Positions 1 to 10,012 of a DNA stretch of 64,000 bases are shown here, one piece after another (positions within the stretch are counted from its first letter, which is position 1; each line of letters opens with the position of its first letter). The notes beneath the pieces are model-generated. The model was not told the DNA's origin. It did not search any database and was given only the letters and a program-made list of their open reading frames with translations. The position numbers and the translations under genes were made by a program. This DNA is from Tupaia tana (taxonomy: Eukaryota; Chordata; Mammalia; Scandentia; Tupaiidae): assembly GCA_026018925.1 (NCBI GenBank), contig JAKSZU010000004.1:37901233-37965232 (forward strand). The letters run 5' to 3'.

Positions 1-15
1 CACTTTTTTCCCCCC

Positions 16-17
16 AG
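16..17 (+). promoter_or_regulatory. IL23R: Probable splice acceptor of the exon carrying the IL23R start codon
   Basis: A run of T and C (positions 4-15) ends in AG at 16-17, 33 nt before the start codon. A short 5' UTR segment in this exon fits the human gene layout. It is inferred, because no transcript is available. Confidence 0.6.
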
Positions 18-50
18 AGAAAGTCACAGGACTTTTTCCTGCTTTCAGAC

Positions 51-114
51 ATGAATCAGGTTCAATGGGATGTGGTAATAGGTCTTTACATCCTCTTCAG
101 CTGGTGTCATGGAG
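51..114 (+). CDS. IL23R: IL23R first coding exon: start codon and signal peptide
   Basis: Encodes residues 1-21, starting MNQVQWDVVIGLYILFSW: a short polar start, a hydrophobic core (VVIGLYILF) and a small-residue end (CHG), so an ER signal peptide. The human start, from memory, is MNQVTIQWDAVIALYILFSW, so two residues (TI) are missing here. A polypyrimidine tract and AG at 16-17 suggest the exon begins at 18, leaving 33 nt of 5' UTR in this exon (18-50). The donor is GTATAG at 115. The exon ends one base into codon 22, matching the next exon's phase. The start is fixed by identity with the human protein. Confidence 0.93.
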
Positions 115-519
115 GTATAGTATTTTACATATCTGTCTGTATCTTTTATTCAACAAATAGAATATTGAGTGTTTATTGTATTCAAGGCATAATGCTAGGA
201 CCCCTGAAGATTATAAAACTTTAAAGATTGGGAAAAATGTGTACTTAAGTATTAGGTGGAATAAAACAAAAAACAACCCACTTCCCTCTAAATACAGGCT
301 TACTTCCTCAAATATCCCTGATTGACAACCTTCTAACTCATTTATGAATATTTCTACCAAGGTGCTTATTACCTTAGACGTGTTCTAGCTTTAGATTAGT
401 ATAACTGTTTTATGATAATGCACCAAACATTTTAACTTAATTCTACAACTTTTTCATTTAATTTAATTTTGAGAGAGAGAGAACACATGCTTGGCAGGGG
501 AAAGATATTTTTTTCTTGC

Positions 520-735
520 CAGAGAGTATATGTGCTTGAGAGAGATAGAGAGAAAGGGAGAGTACTCCCCTTCCCTAACAGGGCATAGTCATGCTGCAAT
601 CCTTTTTCTTCTATTGATATTTCTCTTTCCTGTCAGAAAGGCATGTTTTCAAGTTTTTAGAGCCAATATTTAAACCATGGTCAGCCTTGTGAGATCCAGT
701 TTCTAATGCACAGTGCTTAACCACTATGTATGGAA
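520..735 (-). mobile_element. Old tRNA-derived SINE (type V), antisense
   Basis: Reads in reverse: the GAGAGATAGAGAGAAAGG tract, TACTCCCC, a body with CATAGTCATGCTGCAATCC, and a degraded head (AACCATGGTCAGCC, CTTAACCACTATG). No clear TSD. A further tail-like GAGA tract sits at 470-500. Confidence 0.6.
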
Positions 736-759
736 CCAGACAAAATGAGATCTTTTTGA

Positions 760-948
760 TGGAGTGTTGCTACCATGTGTCATGATCCTTATACTCCAGC
801 CTCCCAGTGAGCCAAGCTCACAGGTGCACACCATTGCTCCTGACTTACTAGGTTAGGCCAGGAACCAAACCCCGGCTTCCCATGTGGCTCCAGCCACCAT
901 AAAATGATACCCTCCTGATTGTGCCCCTATAGCTGGGCCCATAGATCA
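760..948 (-). mobile_element. Old tRNA-like SINE, head-type remnant
   Basis: The reverse complement of the right part has a tRNA-like head (GGGCCCAGCTATAGGGGCAC, then GGTTTGGTTCC in the B-box place). It is more diverged than neighbouring copies and its family is uncertain. Confidence 0.4.
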
Positions 949-989
949 TTTATGAATGGTCACTACATGCCATGCTCTCCGCTAGCTGA

Positions 990-992
990 TGT

Positions 993-1026
<34 letters not shown>
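990..1026. repeat. (TG)n microsatellite
   Basis: An almost pure TG/GT run with one TATG interruption near its start. Confidence 0.9.
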
Positions 1027-1029
<3 letters not shown>

Positions 1030-1039
1030 ACCAGCAATC

Positions 1040-1112
1040 TGTCATTTCTAAAATATAACATTTATTGCTTAGATATTGTCATTTCTAAAATATAACATTT
1101 ATTGCTTAGATA
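1040..1112. repeat. Tandem duplication, two units of 37 bp
   Basis: The block starting TGTCATTTCTAAAATA is repeated head to tail at 1040 and 1077, differing only at its last base, just after the TG array. A very recent local duplication. Confidence 0.9.
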
Positions 1113-1591
1113 CAGAACAGCTTTCTTTTCATTCTCGATTTAGAAGTTTTATGCAGCTGAATACAAAGAGGAACCAAAAGTACCAAAACCAAACTAGTAA
1201 TTCTCTGTTCATGTAGCACAAACCAGTTTTGTACATAACCTGTAGCAGCAGTTTTAAGTTGCCTCTAGGAAAACATGAATTCTACACATTTATTATTGTT
1301 TCTTGTTTAATGCATGGATGGAAATCACTAGGATCAACTTTCTTCTTGAAGAAAGAGAGGAGAGGAAAGAGATCAACTGAGGGTCAGACATGTGATGAAT
1401 CTTTATGGAATTAACGTCCAACTGTCTGGTAGCTGCCCCACCCAAGGCTGCATTGAAAAGAGCCTTGAGGGATTTTTTTGTTTCCTTTCCACAGTCAGGT
1501 GTTTCATGTAGTGACTGAATCTCAGCATCATGTCCATTAATCAGAGAAGGAAAAAAAGAGAGAGAAAAGTTGCACCTGAAAAAGCTTTTCA

Positions 1592-1687
1592 GGGGGACTG
1601 GCAGGTGGTGGAGTGGTGGTTAAGGGTGCTGGACTCCCACATGGCCAACCATGGTTTGAGTCCCGGATCTGGAGGTTTGCTTTCTCA

Positions 1688-1750
<63 letters not shown>

Positions 1751-1800
1751 CTCTCTGGTCAAATTAAACTAACTAACTAAATAAATAAAGTTAAATAAAA
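1592..1800 (+). mobile_element. tRNA-derived SINE, type S
   Basis: Head GGGGGACTGGCAGGTGGTGG, B-box-like GGTTTGAGTCCCGG, then a long (TC)n run (about 1690-1745) grown from the CT tract, GGTCAAATTAAA and a TAAC/TAAA tail. Confidence 0.85.
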
Positions 1801-1945
1801 TAATTTTTAAAAGTTTTAAATGAAACATGTTTTAGAAGATCTATACCTATCTATCAATCTATCTATATATCTTTCCTTTATTTTTAAAATAAAAGCCCTG
1901 AGAAAAGAAAGAGAATCAAACTAAATGTATAGAAATAAATTAGCT

Positions 1946-2218
1946 AGGAACCAGCAGTTAGCGTAATGGCTATGTTGCTGGACTCCCACGTAGTTGACTG
2001 CAGTTCGCGTCCCGGACTAGGTGGCTTAAAACTCACGCCAGGCGCGTGTGCGTGCGTGCCCAAGATCCCGAGAGGAGAATGGAGGAGAAGGGATTGTGGT
2101 ATGACCATGCCCCCTGGGGGGTGATTTCTCGCTTTCTGTCTCTATGTCTCTCTCTGTTTGTCTGGCGAGCGCATGAGCCCTATAGCAAAAAAAAAAAAAC
2201 AACTCTCAAAAAAAAAAA
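1946..2218 (+). mobile_element. tRNA-derived SINE, type L, with TSD
   Basis: Full-length L element, from head AGGAACCAGCAGTTAGCG to CCTATAGC and two A-tracts. It is bounded by a perfect 15-bp TSD (AGAAATAAATTAGCT at 1931-1945 and 2219-2233), so it was inserted by L1-type retroposition. Confidence 0.92.
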
Positions 2219-2239
2219 AGAAATAAATTAGCTGGACAT

Positions 2240-3430
2240 GCAAAGTAAGCTATCATTCACTCAGAGATGAAACAAAGCACAAATTTCAGTTTAATATTGG
2301 GGATGAGGGCAGAACAACAAATAAAGCATATATTTCCCAACCTCACTAATAACATGTGACAAGACCTTACCGACTACGAGTGTACAGATCGAGGCTAAAT
2401 AACGCTTTAAGTCAATAGGGATTATTGCAGCTGCAGCCCAGGCTGTGGATGTGACCGGAGCTGATTTCTGTTGCATCTCACTGTAGCCTTGAGATCCCCC
2501 CACCATACTGCAAGGTTAATGTGGAGAGTTTCTGCTAGCCTTTCACTCCTTGCAACCTTGCACAGTACATTATGTGCAGTTATTGCTCCTATCAGGTGAT
2601 TAACGAACATCTGGCCCTACTGCGTGTTAGACATTTTAGGGGTCCTAAGAGACAGGCATAGGCAGTTTTGAGGAATCCAGAAAGGGAATCATTAGAAGTT
2701 CAGGGAGATAGCAGTCTGTATTTGGGAGTTTCTGCTACGGACAACAGTGTCCTGGGGGAAAGACTAACAAGACCATGAATGAATTTTTTTCAGGCAAGTT
2801 TACTCAGTATAATGACAAAAGAAAAGCTATCACATGTAGGTTGGGACACAATTATATTGGAAATACAAATTTGTTCCATCATCAGAACTAGAACTCTCCA
2901 GAAGGATGATATTGGACATTCCCAGATTTAGGGCAAGAGCTATCCAAGAAAGTTTAAGGGAAATAAGATACCAGCTAATTTTTTCCAGCTTCTTGAAATA
3001 TGCAAATTCATTCAACTTTGTACATTCAAGTGAGCATGGAAAAGTAAGACAAGTACCTGTGACATGGTACTAGAGAACTTTCAACTATCCATTAGAAATT
3101 ATTTTATATATGATTGTTCAATTTGCTATGAATATTTTTAATATCATCCAGACTACATTTTCCCAAGTTCCCTAATAGAATAGTACACTAATCCTTTTCA
3201 TCCCTACTCCAACATTTAAATATTTATAATTTATAGGTAAATATTCACTACATAAACAAAAATATTCAATTACATTTTATTATACAACATGTTAATCTTT
3301 AAGTTGTGTGTTCTAAAGATAGGTACACTTTTAAATCAAATATTGACTTGTGATTATTATTACTTTCATAAAGTTTAGAAATTTTAATACTCTACAGGTA
3401 TTTCCAGATAAAGCCTATAATAAATTTGAC
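2240..3430. other. Intronic sequence, nothing recognised
   Basis: AT-rich intron between SINE copies. No conserved reading frame, RNA gene or clear repeat seen on either strand; short open frames here have no protein-like pattern. Confidence 0.6.
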
Positions 3431-3435
3431 AGAAC

Positions 3436-3600
3436 AGGGCCAACAGATGATGTAGCAGTTATGTTACTGGACTCCCATATGATTTACTGCTGTTTGAGTC
3501 TCAGATCCAGTGGCTTGGAACTCATGTTGGGTGCATGTGTGTGCATGCCTAAGATCATGGCAAGTACATGTTTCCTAAGGCAAAAAACTCTTTAAAAAAT
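3436..3600 (+). mobile_element. tRNA-derived SINE, type L, internally deleted
   Basis: Head (CAGGGCCAACAGATGATG...TGTTTGAGTCTCAG) and start of body (GCATGCCTAAGATC) are followed directly by a tail remnant. The middle of the body is missing. Confidence 0.7.
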
Positions 3601-3670
3601 TGACAAGACTTCCAGCATGCTTTTCTTGATGTGAATTTCATTTCATTAATATTGCATTGTATTGCCATTT

Positions 3671-3838
3671 GGGGACTAGCAGGTGGTGTGGTGGCTGGGG
3701 CGCTGGACAATCTCACGTGGTCGACTGCGGATCAAGTCCCGGACCTGATGGCTTGCTTTCTCACTTTCTCTCTCTCTCTCTCCATCTCTCTCTGGTCAAA
3801 TTAAAATGAATAAATTAAATTAAATAGTTATTTAAAAA
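3671..3838 (+). mobile_element. tRNA-derived SINE, type S, with TSD
   Basis: GGGGACTAGCAGGTGGTGTG head, CT tract, GGTCAAATTAAA, A-rich tail. A 22-bp TSD with two differences flanks it (3649-3670 and 3840-3861, beginning ATATTGCAT). Confidence 0.9.
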
Positions 3839-4009
3839 AATATTGCATCGTATTGTCATTTAAGTTTATAGAAATTATTTTAAAGTATTTTAAAAAGTAA
3901 TACATTCGCTATATAATTTTTAAAACACAGAAATATGCAACTAAAAATGGAAAAATTACTCTAACATAGAGATTAGGATATTAAAACTAATTTTTAATAA
4001 TTATTTTAT

Positions 4010-4305
4010 GGGACCAGCAGTTAGTGTAATGGCTCTGTCGCTGGACTCCCATGTAGTTGACAGCGGTTCACGTCCCAGACCCGGTGGCTTAAAACTCATG
4101 CCGGGCTCGACCACAGTTCTAGTCCCAGACCTGGTGGCTTAAACTCATGCCAGGTGCGTGCGTGTGCGTGTGTGCCCAAGATCCCGAGAGGAGAATGGCG
4201 TGGCCATCCACCCCAGGGGGTGATTTCTCGCTTTCTATCTCTCTGTCTCTCTCTGTCTGTCTGGCGAGCGCACATGCCCTATAGCAAAAACCTCTCCAAA
4301 AAAAA
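4010..4305 (+). mobile_element. tRNA-derived SINE, type L, with duplicated B-box segment
   Basis: Standard L element with about 49 bp repeated: the segment with the B box and GGTGGCTTAAA occurs at 4056-4104 and again, diverged, at 4105-4154. TSD AATTATTTTAT on both sides. Confidence 0.88.
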
Positions 4306-4324
4306 ATTATTTTATTTATTACCA

Positions 4325-4455
4325 TTATTATTTTTATTTGACAGAGAAGGAAAGAAAGAGAAAGTGAGAAAGCAAGCTGCCAGGTCCAGGACTCAAACTG
4401 TGATAAGACATGTGGGAGTCCAGTGCCTTAACCACCATGTCACCTGCCGGCCTCC
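4325..4455 (-). mobile_element. tRNA-derived SINE, type S, antisense
   Basis: Reverse-oriented S element (TTTTATTTGACAGAGAAGG, AAGCAAGCTGCCAGGTCC, ending CACCTGCCGGCC), abutting the tail of the preceding L copy, so the two stand tail to tail. Confidence 0.85.
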
Positions 4456-4514
4456 ACATGGAAATTGTTAATATCTTAGTATCTCTTTTTAATTCATCCA
4501 CCTATGTACTTCTT

Positions 4515-4790
4515 TTCTTTCTTTCTTTCTTTTTTTTTTTTTTTTTCTTAAAGGTTTTTGCCTTAGGGTGTGTGTACTTGCTGGGGAGAGAGAAAGAGAC
4601 AGAGATGGTAAGAAATCTTCCCCCAGCAGGTATAGCCATGCCATAATCCCTTCTCCAGTTTCCTCCTGGGATCTTGGGCACGCACACACATGACCCCAGC
4701 ATGATTTTCAAGACAACAGGTCCAGGACTCAAACCATGGTCATTCATATGGGAGTCCGGCAATGTAACCACTAAGCCAGGTGCTGGGCCC
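4515..4790 (-). mobile_element. tRNA-derived SINE, type L (older), antisense, with TSD
   Basis: T-run, CTTAGGGTGTGTG, body ATCTTGGGCACGCACAC, head ending GTGCTGGGCCC. TSD (A/C)TGTACTTCT at 4505-4514 and 4791-4800. Confidence 0.85.
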
Positions 4791-4795
4791 TGTAC

Positions 4796-4960
4796 TTCTA
4801 ACACTGAGCCTGTATAAAATACATTGTTTTACAACTTGCATTTTTATCTACTAATATATTCTGAAGATTTTCCTATGTTATTTAATTAATTATGACTTTC
4901 ATATGGTTATCAAGTCTTAGGTTTTTGTTATTGGTAAGAATATAGTTTTGTTTATGATAT
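4796..4960 (-). mobile_element. Ancient L1 3'-region remnant
   Basis: TTTTACAACTTGCATTTTTA and the following stretch resemble the reversed 3' region of old mammalian L1 elements. Short and diverged. Confidence 0.4.
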
Positions 4961-4989
4961 TCATAACTTGCTGGTAAATGCCTTTATCT

Positions 4990-5430
4990 AAAATAGAACA
5001 AAATATGGGTTAAGTAGCTAGAGACAGAGTTTGGATCTTGCGGTGTGTAGTGTTATTTCTAATCTTACTTTTGAAAAATGGTGAAGCTTCAGATGCTTTA
5101 GTTCTCCACCTTGAGGTAGAAAAGCTAATTACATTTGTTTAAAGACATTTAACAGCTACCCCTAGTTCTGTCACGCTGCTGAGCATCAACAGAAGCATGA
5201 TCCAAAACGTATTTTCGCCTACTATTTGAACTGAAACCTAACCTTTTTCCTGGCTTTAAGTTTTAAGCAAATTTCTCTGAACATTTTTTGATTTTGATCT
5301 ATTAAAACTAAAACTATTTTGAATTTAAAAAATACCTACTAATGCCTATTTAATGACTGCAGTGAACCATACAGCCCCAGCTAGGTGCTACTTTGTAGTA
5401 TGTTCACTTTACTCACTGAGGTTTAAGCCT
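4990..5430. other. Intronic sequence, nothing recognised
   Basis: No conserved frame, RNA gene or clear repeat on either strand. Confidence 0.5.
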
Positions 5431-5450
5431 AAAGTCAGACATGCATTCTT

Positions 5451-5710
5451 TTTTTTTTTTTTGGAGACGTTTTCGCTATAGGGCGCGTGTGCTCGCCAGA
5501 CAGAGAGAGACAGAGAGACAGAAAGCGAGAAATCACCTCCCAGGGGGGATGGTCACGCCGCAATCCCTTCTCCTCCATTCTCCTCTCGGGATCTTGGGCA
5601 CACATGCACACGCGCCCGGCGTGAGTTGTAAGCCACCGGGTCCGAGACGCGAACCGTGGTCGACTACGTGGGAGTCCAGTGACATAGCCATTACGCTAAC
5701 TGCTGGTTCC
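5451..5710 (-). mobile_element. tRNA-derived SINE, type L, young, antisense, with TSD
   Basis: Close to consensus with many intact CpGs. Perfect 15-bp TSD CAGACATGCATTCTT at 5436-5450 and 5711-5725. Confidence 0.95.
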
Positions 5711-5799
5711 CAGACATGCATTCTTAAATTGATATTGAAAGTCTTTAAATTAATTAAGATCTTTAGTGAATCGATAAAATGTGAAAAAAAAAAAAAAAA

Positions 5800-6040
5800 G
5801 ACATGGAAAACAATTGTATATACCAGAGATAGTGTGGGAGAAGGGAGGGAGTTGGCACAGGGTGAGAGGTAGAGAATCAAGTGTGGGGGGGTAAATATAT
5901 AAGAAACAAGAAATAGAAAATTATTTGTTGATGATAACATGGTAATATCCTTGATTGAGGCAATATACAATGTATACTAGATGGAAAATCTCATTTTGTA
6001 CACTGTATTGATGTATAGGGAATGTAAATAAATAAATAAA
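5800..6040 (+). mobile_element. L1 3'-UTR tail (5'-truncated L1)
   Basis: Contains TTGTTGATGATAACATGG followed by GGTAATATCC. The same landmark recurs, reversed, in the L1 fragment at 38853-39465 and in the composite elements. Ends in an AAAT-rich tail. Confidence 0.65.
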
Positions 6041-6042
6041 TA

Positions 6043-6305
6043 ATTTTTTTGGAGAGGTTTTTTCGCTATAGGGCGCATGCGCTCACTAGACAGACAGAGA
6101 GAGAGACAGAGAGACAGAAAGCGAGAAATCACCCCCCGGGGGGATGGTCACACGGCAATCCCTTCTCCTCCATTCTCCTCTCGGGATCTTGGGCACGCAC
6201 GCACACGCGCCCGGCATGAGTTTTAAGCCACTGAGTCCGGGACGTGAACCACGGTCAACTACGTGGGAGTCCAGTGACATAGCCATTATGCTAACTACTG
6301 GTCCC
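6043..6305 (-). mobile_element. tRNA-derived SINE, type L, young, antisense
   Basis: Near-consensus L element reversed (GAGAGGTTTTTTCGCTATAG to ACTACTGGTCCCC), inserted in the AAAT tail of the L1 fragment, with AATAAATAAATAA on both sides as probable TSD. Confidence 0.92.
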
Positions 6306-6574
6306 CAATAAATAAATAAATTTTAAAAAAAGAAAAAGAGCTGACTGTACGATTATTGACTGTATAAAATAAATTAAAATAATAAACCATTTTTATTAGA
6401 AAAACATACTGCAATACATTGACCAATGAAAAGATACACTTAGTCCTAAGACTTAAAAATAGAAATCATTTAATTAACAGAAAAGAATACATTTTAAATG
6501 TGACAGTATCTTCTTCCGAGTCTCTTGTTTCAGTGTTTTACATAGAATTGATTATTTTCTCAATTTATTTCCAG

Positions 6575-6871
6575 GAATTACAAATATAAACTGCTCTGGC
6601 CACATCTGGATAGAACCAGCCACAGTTTTTAAGATGGGTATGAATATCTCTGTGTATTGCCAAGCAGCGATTAGGAACTGCCAACCAAGGAAACTTAATT
6701 TTTATAAAAATGGCAACAAAGAAAGGTTTCATATCTCAAGTATTAATAAAACAACAGCTCGGCTTTTGTACAGAAACTTTTCAGAACCACGTGCTTCAGT
6801 GTACTGCACTGCGGAATGTCCAGGACTTTTTCAAGAGACACTGATATGTGGAAAAGACATTTCTTCTGGAT
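6575..6871 (+). CDS. IL23R: IL23R coding exon 2: Ig-like domain
   Basis: Residues 22-120 form the N-terminal Ig-like domain, which in IL23R makes the main contact with the p19 subunit of IL-23. Cysteines lie at 28, 50, 57, 99, 103 and 113. Sequons lie at N27 (NCS), N45 (NIS), N79 (NKT) and N89 (NFS). The last is a gain relative to human, which has NFL as I recall. Landmarks are GMNISVYCQAA, INKTTARL and CTAECP..FQETLICGKDISSG. The acceptor is CCAG at 6571-6574 and the donor GTAAGT at 6872. Length is 297 nt, phase 1 to 1. Confidence 0.97.
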
Positions 6872-6984
6872 GTAAGTGTTGGGGCACAATTGAAATGAAA
6901 ACAATAACTAGTCTAACAATGAACTGGTACTTAATAGTTTTTTCTAAAAGTAGGGTTAATTGATATAGCTTACTTTGTGTTTAA

Positions 6985-7188
6985 ATTTGCCACAGGGCAT
7001 ATGCACTACCAGAGAGAGGCAGAAAGAGAGGGATGGGGAGAAAGTACCATCCAATGGGGTTTGGTCACGTGGCAATCCCTTCTCCATCTCTTCATCCTGT
7101 CGAGATGGATGTGCCCAGAATGCTTTTGAAATCACAGGCACTGGGATTTGAACAACAAAGTTGACCATATGGGATCTGGCTTTCTTCT
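6985..7188 (-). mobile_element. Old SINE (type V), antisense; outer layer of a SINE nest
   Basis: CACAGGGCATATGCACTACC to GGGATCTGGCTTTCTT, then broken by newer SINEs. Its head end probably resumes at 7989-8032 (GGATCTGGCTTTCTTAACC ... AACTAGCCC). Confidence 0.75.
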
Positions 7189-7194
7189 TCTTCT

Positions 7195-7228
<34 letters not shown>

Positions 7229-7732
7229 AGGAAGATTTTTTGCTATAGGGCTCATATGCTGGCAGGAGAGACAGAGAGACAGAATGTGAGGGAACCGGCA
7301 GTGAGCGTAATGGCTATGTCGCTGGACTCCCACGTAGTCGACCGCGGTTCGCGTCTCGGACCCGGTGGCTTACAACTCACGCCGGGCGCGTGTGCGTGCG
7401 TGCCCAAGATCCCGAGAGGAGAATGGAGGAGAAGGGATTGCGGCGTGACCATCCCCCCTGGGGGGTGATTTCTCGCTTTCTGTCTCTCTGTCTCTCTCTG
7501 TCTGTCCGGCGAGCGCACGCGCCCTATAGCGAAAAACCTCTCAAAAAAAAAAAAAAAAAAAAAAAAAGAATGTGAGAAAACATCCCCCAGGAGGGATGGC
7601 CATGCCACAATCCCTTCTCCTCCATTCTCCTCTCAGGATGCTGGGCACACATGCACAAATGCCCAGAGGGTTTTTCAAGTCATGGGCACTGGAATTTGAA
7701 CAATGAAGGGGACCACATGGGATCTGCCTGTC
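7189..7732 (-). mobile_element. tRNA-derived SINE, type L (older), antisense, split by another SINE
   Basis: Left part 7189-7290 (T-run, TTTTTGCTATAGGGCTC), right part 7577-7732 (AACATCCCCCAGGAGG to GATCTGCCTGTCTTTC). The gap is filled by the + copy at 7291-7566. Confidence 0.8.
7291..7566 (+). mobile_element. tRNA-derived SINE, type L, young, inserted into an older SINE
   Basis: Near-consensus, CpG-rich L element (GGAACCGGCAGTGAGCG to CCCTATAGCGAAAAACC plus a long A-tail). TSD AGAATGTGAG at 7281-7290 and 7567-7576. Confidence 0.93.
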
Positions 7733-7988
7733 TTTCTTTTTTAAATTTTTTTTTAGAGAGATTTTTGCTATAGGGTACATGCACTGACGGCAGAGACAGA
7801 GAAACAGAAAGCAAGAAATCCACCCCCAGGGAGGGTGGCCATGTCACAATTCCTTCTTCTCTCGGGATTTTGGGAACACAGGCACACGTTCCTGGTATGA
7901 GTTTTAAGTTGCTGGGTCCAGGACTTGAACTACGGTCGACTATGTGGGAGTCCAGCAACATAAGCATTTTATACCATCTGTTGGTCCC
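7733..7988 (-). mobile_element. tRNA-derived SINE, type L, antisense, in the same nest
   Basis: TTTTTAGAGAGATTTTTGC ... ACCATCTGTTGGTCCC. It lies between the older copy and a 44-bp head remnant at 7989-8032. A GGATCTG(C/G)CT..CTTTC motif on both sides is the likely TSD. Confidence 0.85.
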
Positions 7989-8049
7989 TGGATCTGGCTT
8001 TCTTAACCACTAAGCCATGGAACTAGCCCTGTAGTTCACTTCTTAGATT

Positions 8050-8490
8050 GCCTAAACACAGACGCTACAGTACAACCTTAACAGGTACCTGGGGCCAGAT
8101 TGAGGAACTACATGAGTTAAGGAGTCTAAGGGGACCTGTGAAATATGGAACAGACAGAGAGGGTCTACTGGGGGCAGCCACTTGGGCCCAGTGTTTATCG
8201 GTCTTTTGAGTCTTTAAAGAAAGACAGAAATATGAATTTTTAATATGATCTCTTCAATTTGTAAATGTTGCCAGTGTATTCAAGAAATGATTTTTTCCCT
8301 TTAGCCTGGCCAAATGCTGCATATATGAAGGTCGCACCCTTAGATTTAAAATCTTTGCACTCTATATCTGTTTTTTTTTTGTTGTTGTTCATTTTTTTTG
8401 TTTGCTTTTAATACTAATGCTATCAGCCTTGAAGTAGTTCACATTGAGAAATTTGGGGGCCAATATTTAGAAAGCATTGCAAAACTAGCT
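8050..8490. other. Intronic sequence, nothing recognised
   Basis: Unique sequence with T-rich stretches near 8370-8410. No coding or RNA signal seen. Confidence 0.5.
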
Positions 8491-8494
8491 TTGT

Positions 8495-8640
8495 GTTTCT
8501 AATAATCTTCTTACTAACTGTATGGTCTTGGACAAGTTGCTTAACCATTCTGAGTTTCAATTCCTTGTCTGTAAAATGAAGCTAATTATATTAGTTGCAT
8601 TAAGCACTGCATTTTATCCATTTATTTGAAAGCATATGAT
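8495..8640 (+). mobile_element. MIR SINE
   Basis: MIR core landmarks: GTATGGTCTTGGACAAGTTG, CTTAACCATTCTGAGTTTC and CTGTAAAATGAAG. Confidence 0.8.
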
Positions 8641-9745
8641 AAATTTTAAACTACAACACCAATGTCTAAATCCTTAAAAAAAATACATCATTTCGATTCT
8701 GACAGAATCCCTGATCATAATCCCATTGCCCAAATTGTGAATCACTGTCTGTTACTACAATTATTAATTAAGAAAAAAATTAGTCAAGTTGATCTTTAAA
8801 ATATATGCTAAATTCCATTTGTGTTCATAGTTTTCTGAAGGGGTTTAAATTACTACAGTAATATAGTATGACTTTTATAATTATATACTTAATACTCCGT
8901 TCTATTAATATAAAGGGTAGATCACAAATTCAGCACTGTTTTAACCCAGAAATTCACCTTTTATAACATGTGGGGCATTTTCAGTGACAGATAAAAAGGT
9001 TTTGGGTCTTCCTCCATACTTTGAGGATCAAATCTGAATTCTTGCTTCTTTCTCACCTCCAGACCTTGGCTAACAAGAGCCAGATCAATGTCACCACTAC
9101 CACTGAGCCCTCCTAGTGGCTGCCTGAAAAGCAGACTTCCTTGTTTTGTGCTGACGCCACTGTCCTACTTAAATCTGGGCTTTGGATTTTGCATGCTTTC
9201 AAAGGAGAGAACTATGGAAGTGGAGGGGTGAGCTGAGGAAGGACAGTACTAGGTTTTAGAGTCCAAGAATAAAGCTGGTAAACTGATGGCTTAAATCCAT
9301 GCTTTGCACATGCTAAACTTGCCCTAAATTGTGGAAATTTAATCACAGGCAGACATCTTATCTGATGTGTGAAATCTCCTGAGCTTGTCCACATCCTCAG
9401 GAAGCATAATCAGCCCTCAATGTTTAGCTACTTCACTATATCTTACTAATTAGCCTTTGGGGGTAGAAGTGGAGATGGAGAGAATATAGTTTCACTGGAG
9501 GATAAATCAGCAACTTCCACAGTTATGAAAAAAAGGTTAGTTGTTCATTTAAGCTAGAGAAAAAAATGAATCAAAATGAGTGCCACTTCTGCTAAAAGAC
9601 AAAATTTCAACAGATTTAGTTTTTAGGTTGATTACTTTTTATTTTAGATTCATAAATCTCATTCTTGAAAATACTTAACTGCTCCGTTGAGCATGAGGAT
9701 ACAGTTAGCTGTTTTTGTGTAAGGTGAAAATAAGGAATCATAATA
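8641..9745. other. Intronic sequence, nothing recognised
   Basis: About 1.1 kb with no convincing repeat, RNA or coding signal on either strand. Confidence 0.5.
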
Positions 9746-9749
9746 ATTA

Positions 9750-10012
9750 AGGGCTAGCTCCATGGACTAGTGGTAAAGGGAACTGAATCCCACATGGCTG
9801 ACCATGCAGTTCAAGTCTCAGACCCGATGACTTGAGGAAACACATAGGTACTCCGCGTGCATGCCCCAAATCCTGATGGGATAGAGAAATGGAGGAGATG
9901 GGATTGAAGTGTGACCACGCCCCCATTGAGGGAGTGCGTCCTCCTTTTCCCTCATTCTCATGCCCTCAGGATTATAAACAAACAAACAAACAAAAACAGA
10001 ATAATAAAAAGA
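9750..10012 (+). mobile_element. tRNA-derived SINE, type V
   Basis: GGGCTAGCTCCATGGACTAG head, AGTTCAAGTCTCAGACC B box, CCCCAAATCCTGATGGG, GGAGATGGGATTG, and an AAAC-rich tail. Confidence 0.8.

Noticed and set aside
5441-5970. Open frames of 140-145 aa on both strands near 5.5-5.9 kb
   Set aside because: They run through an L-type SINE and its flanks. The same peptide recurs wherever this SINE lies, which shows a repeat rather than a gene.
7291-7380. A and B box matches that could suggest a tRNA gene
   Set aside because: These are the tRNA-like heads of SINEs. No cloverleaf acceptor pairing, and each is followed by a SINE body and poly(A).
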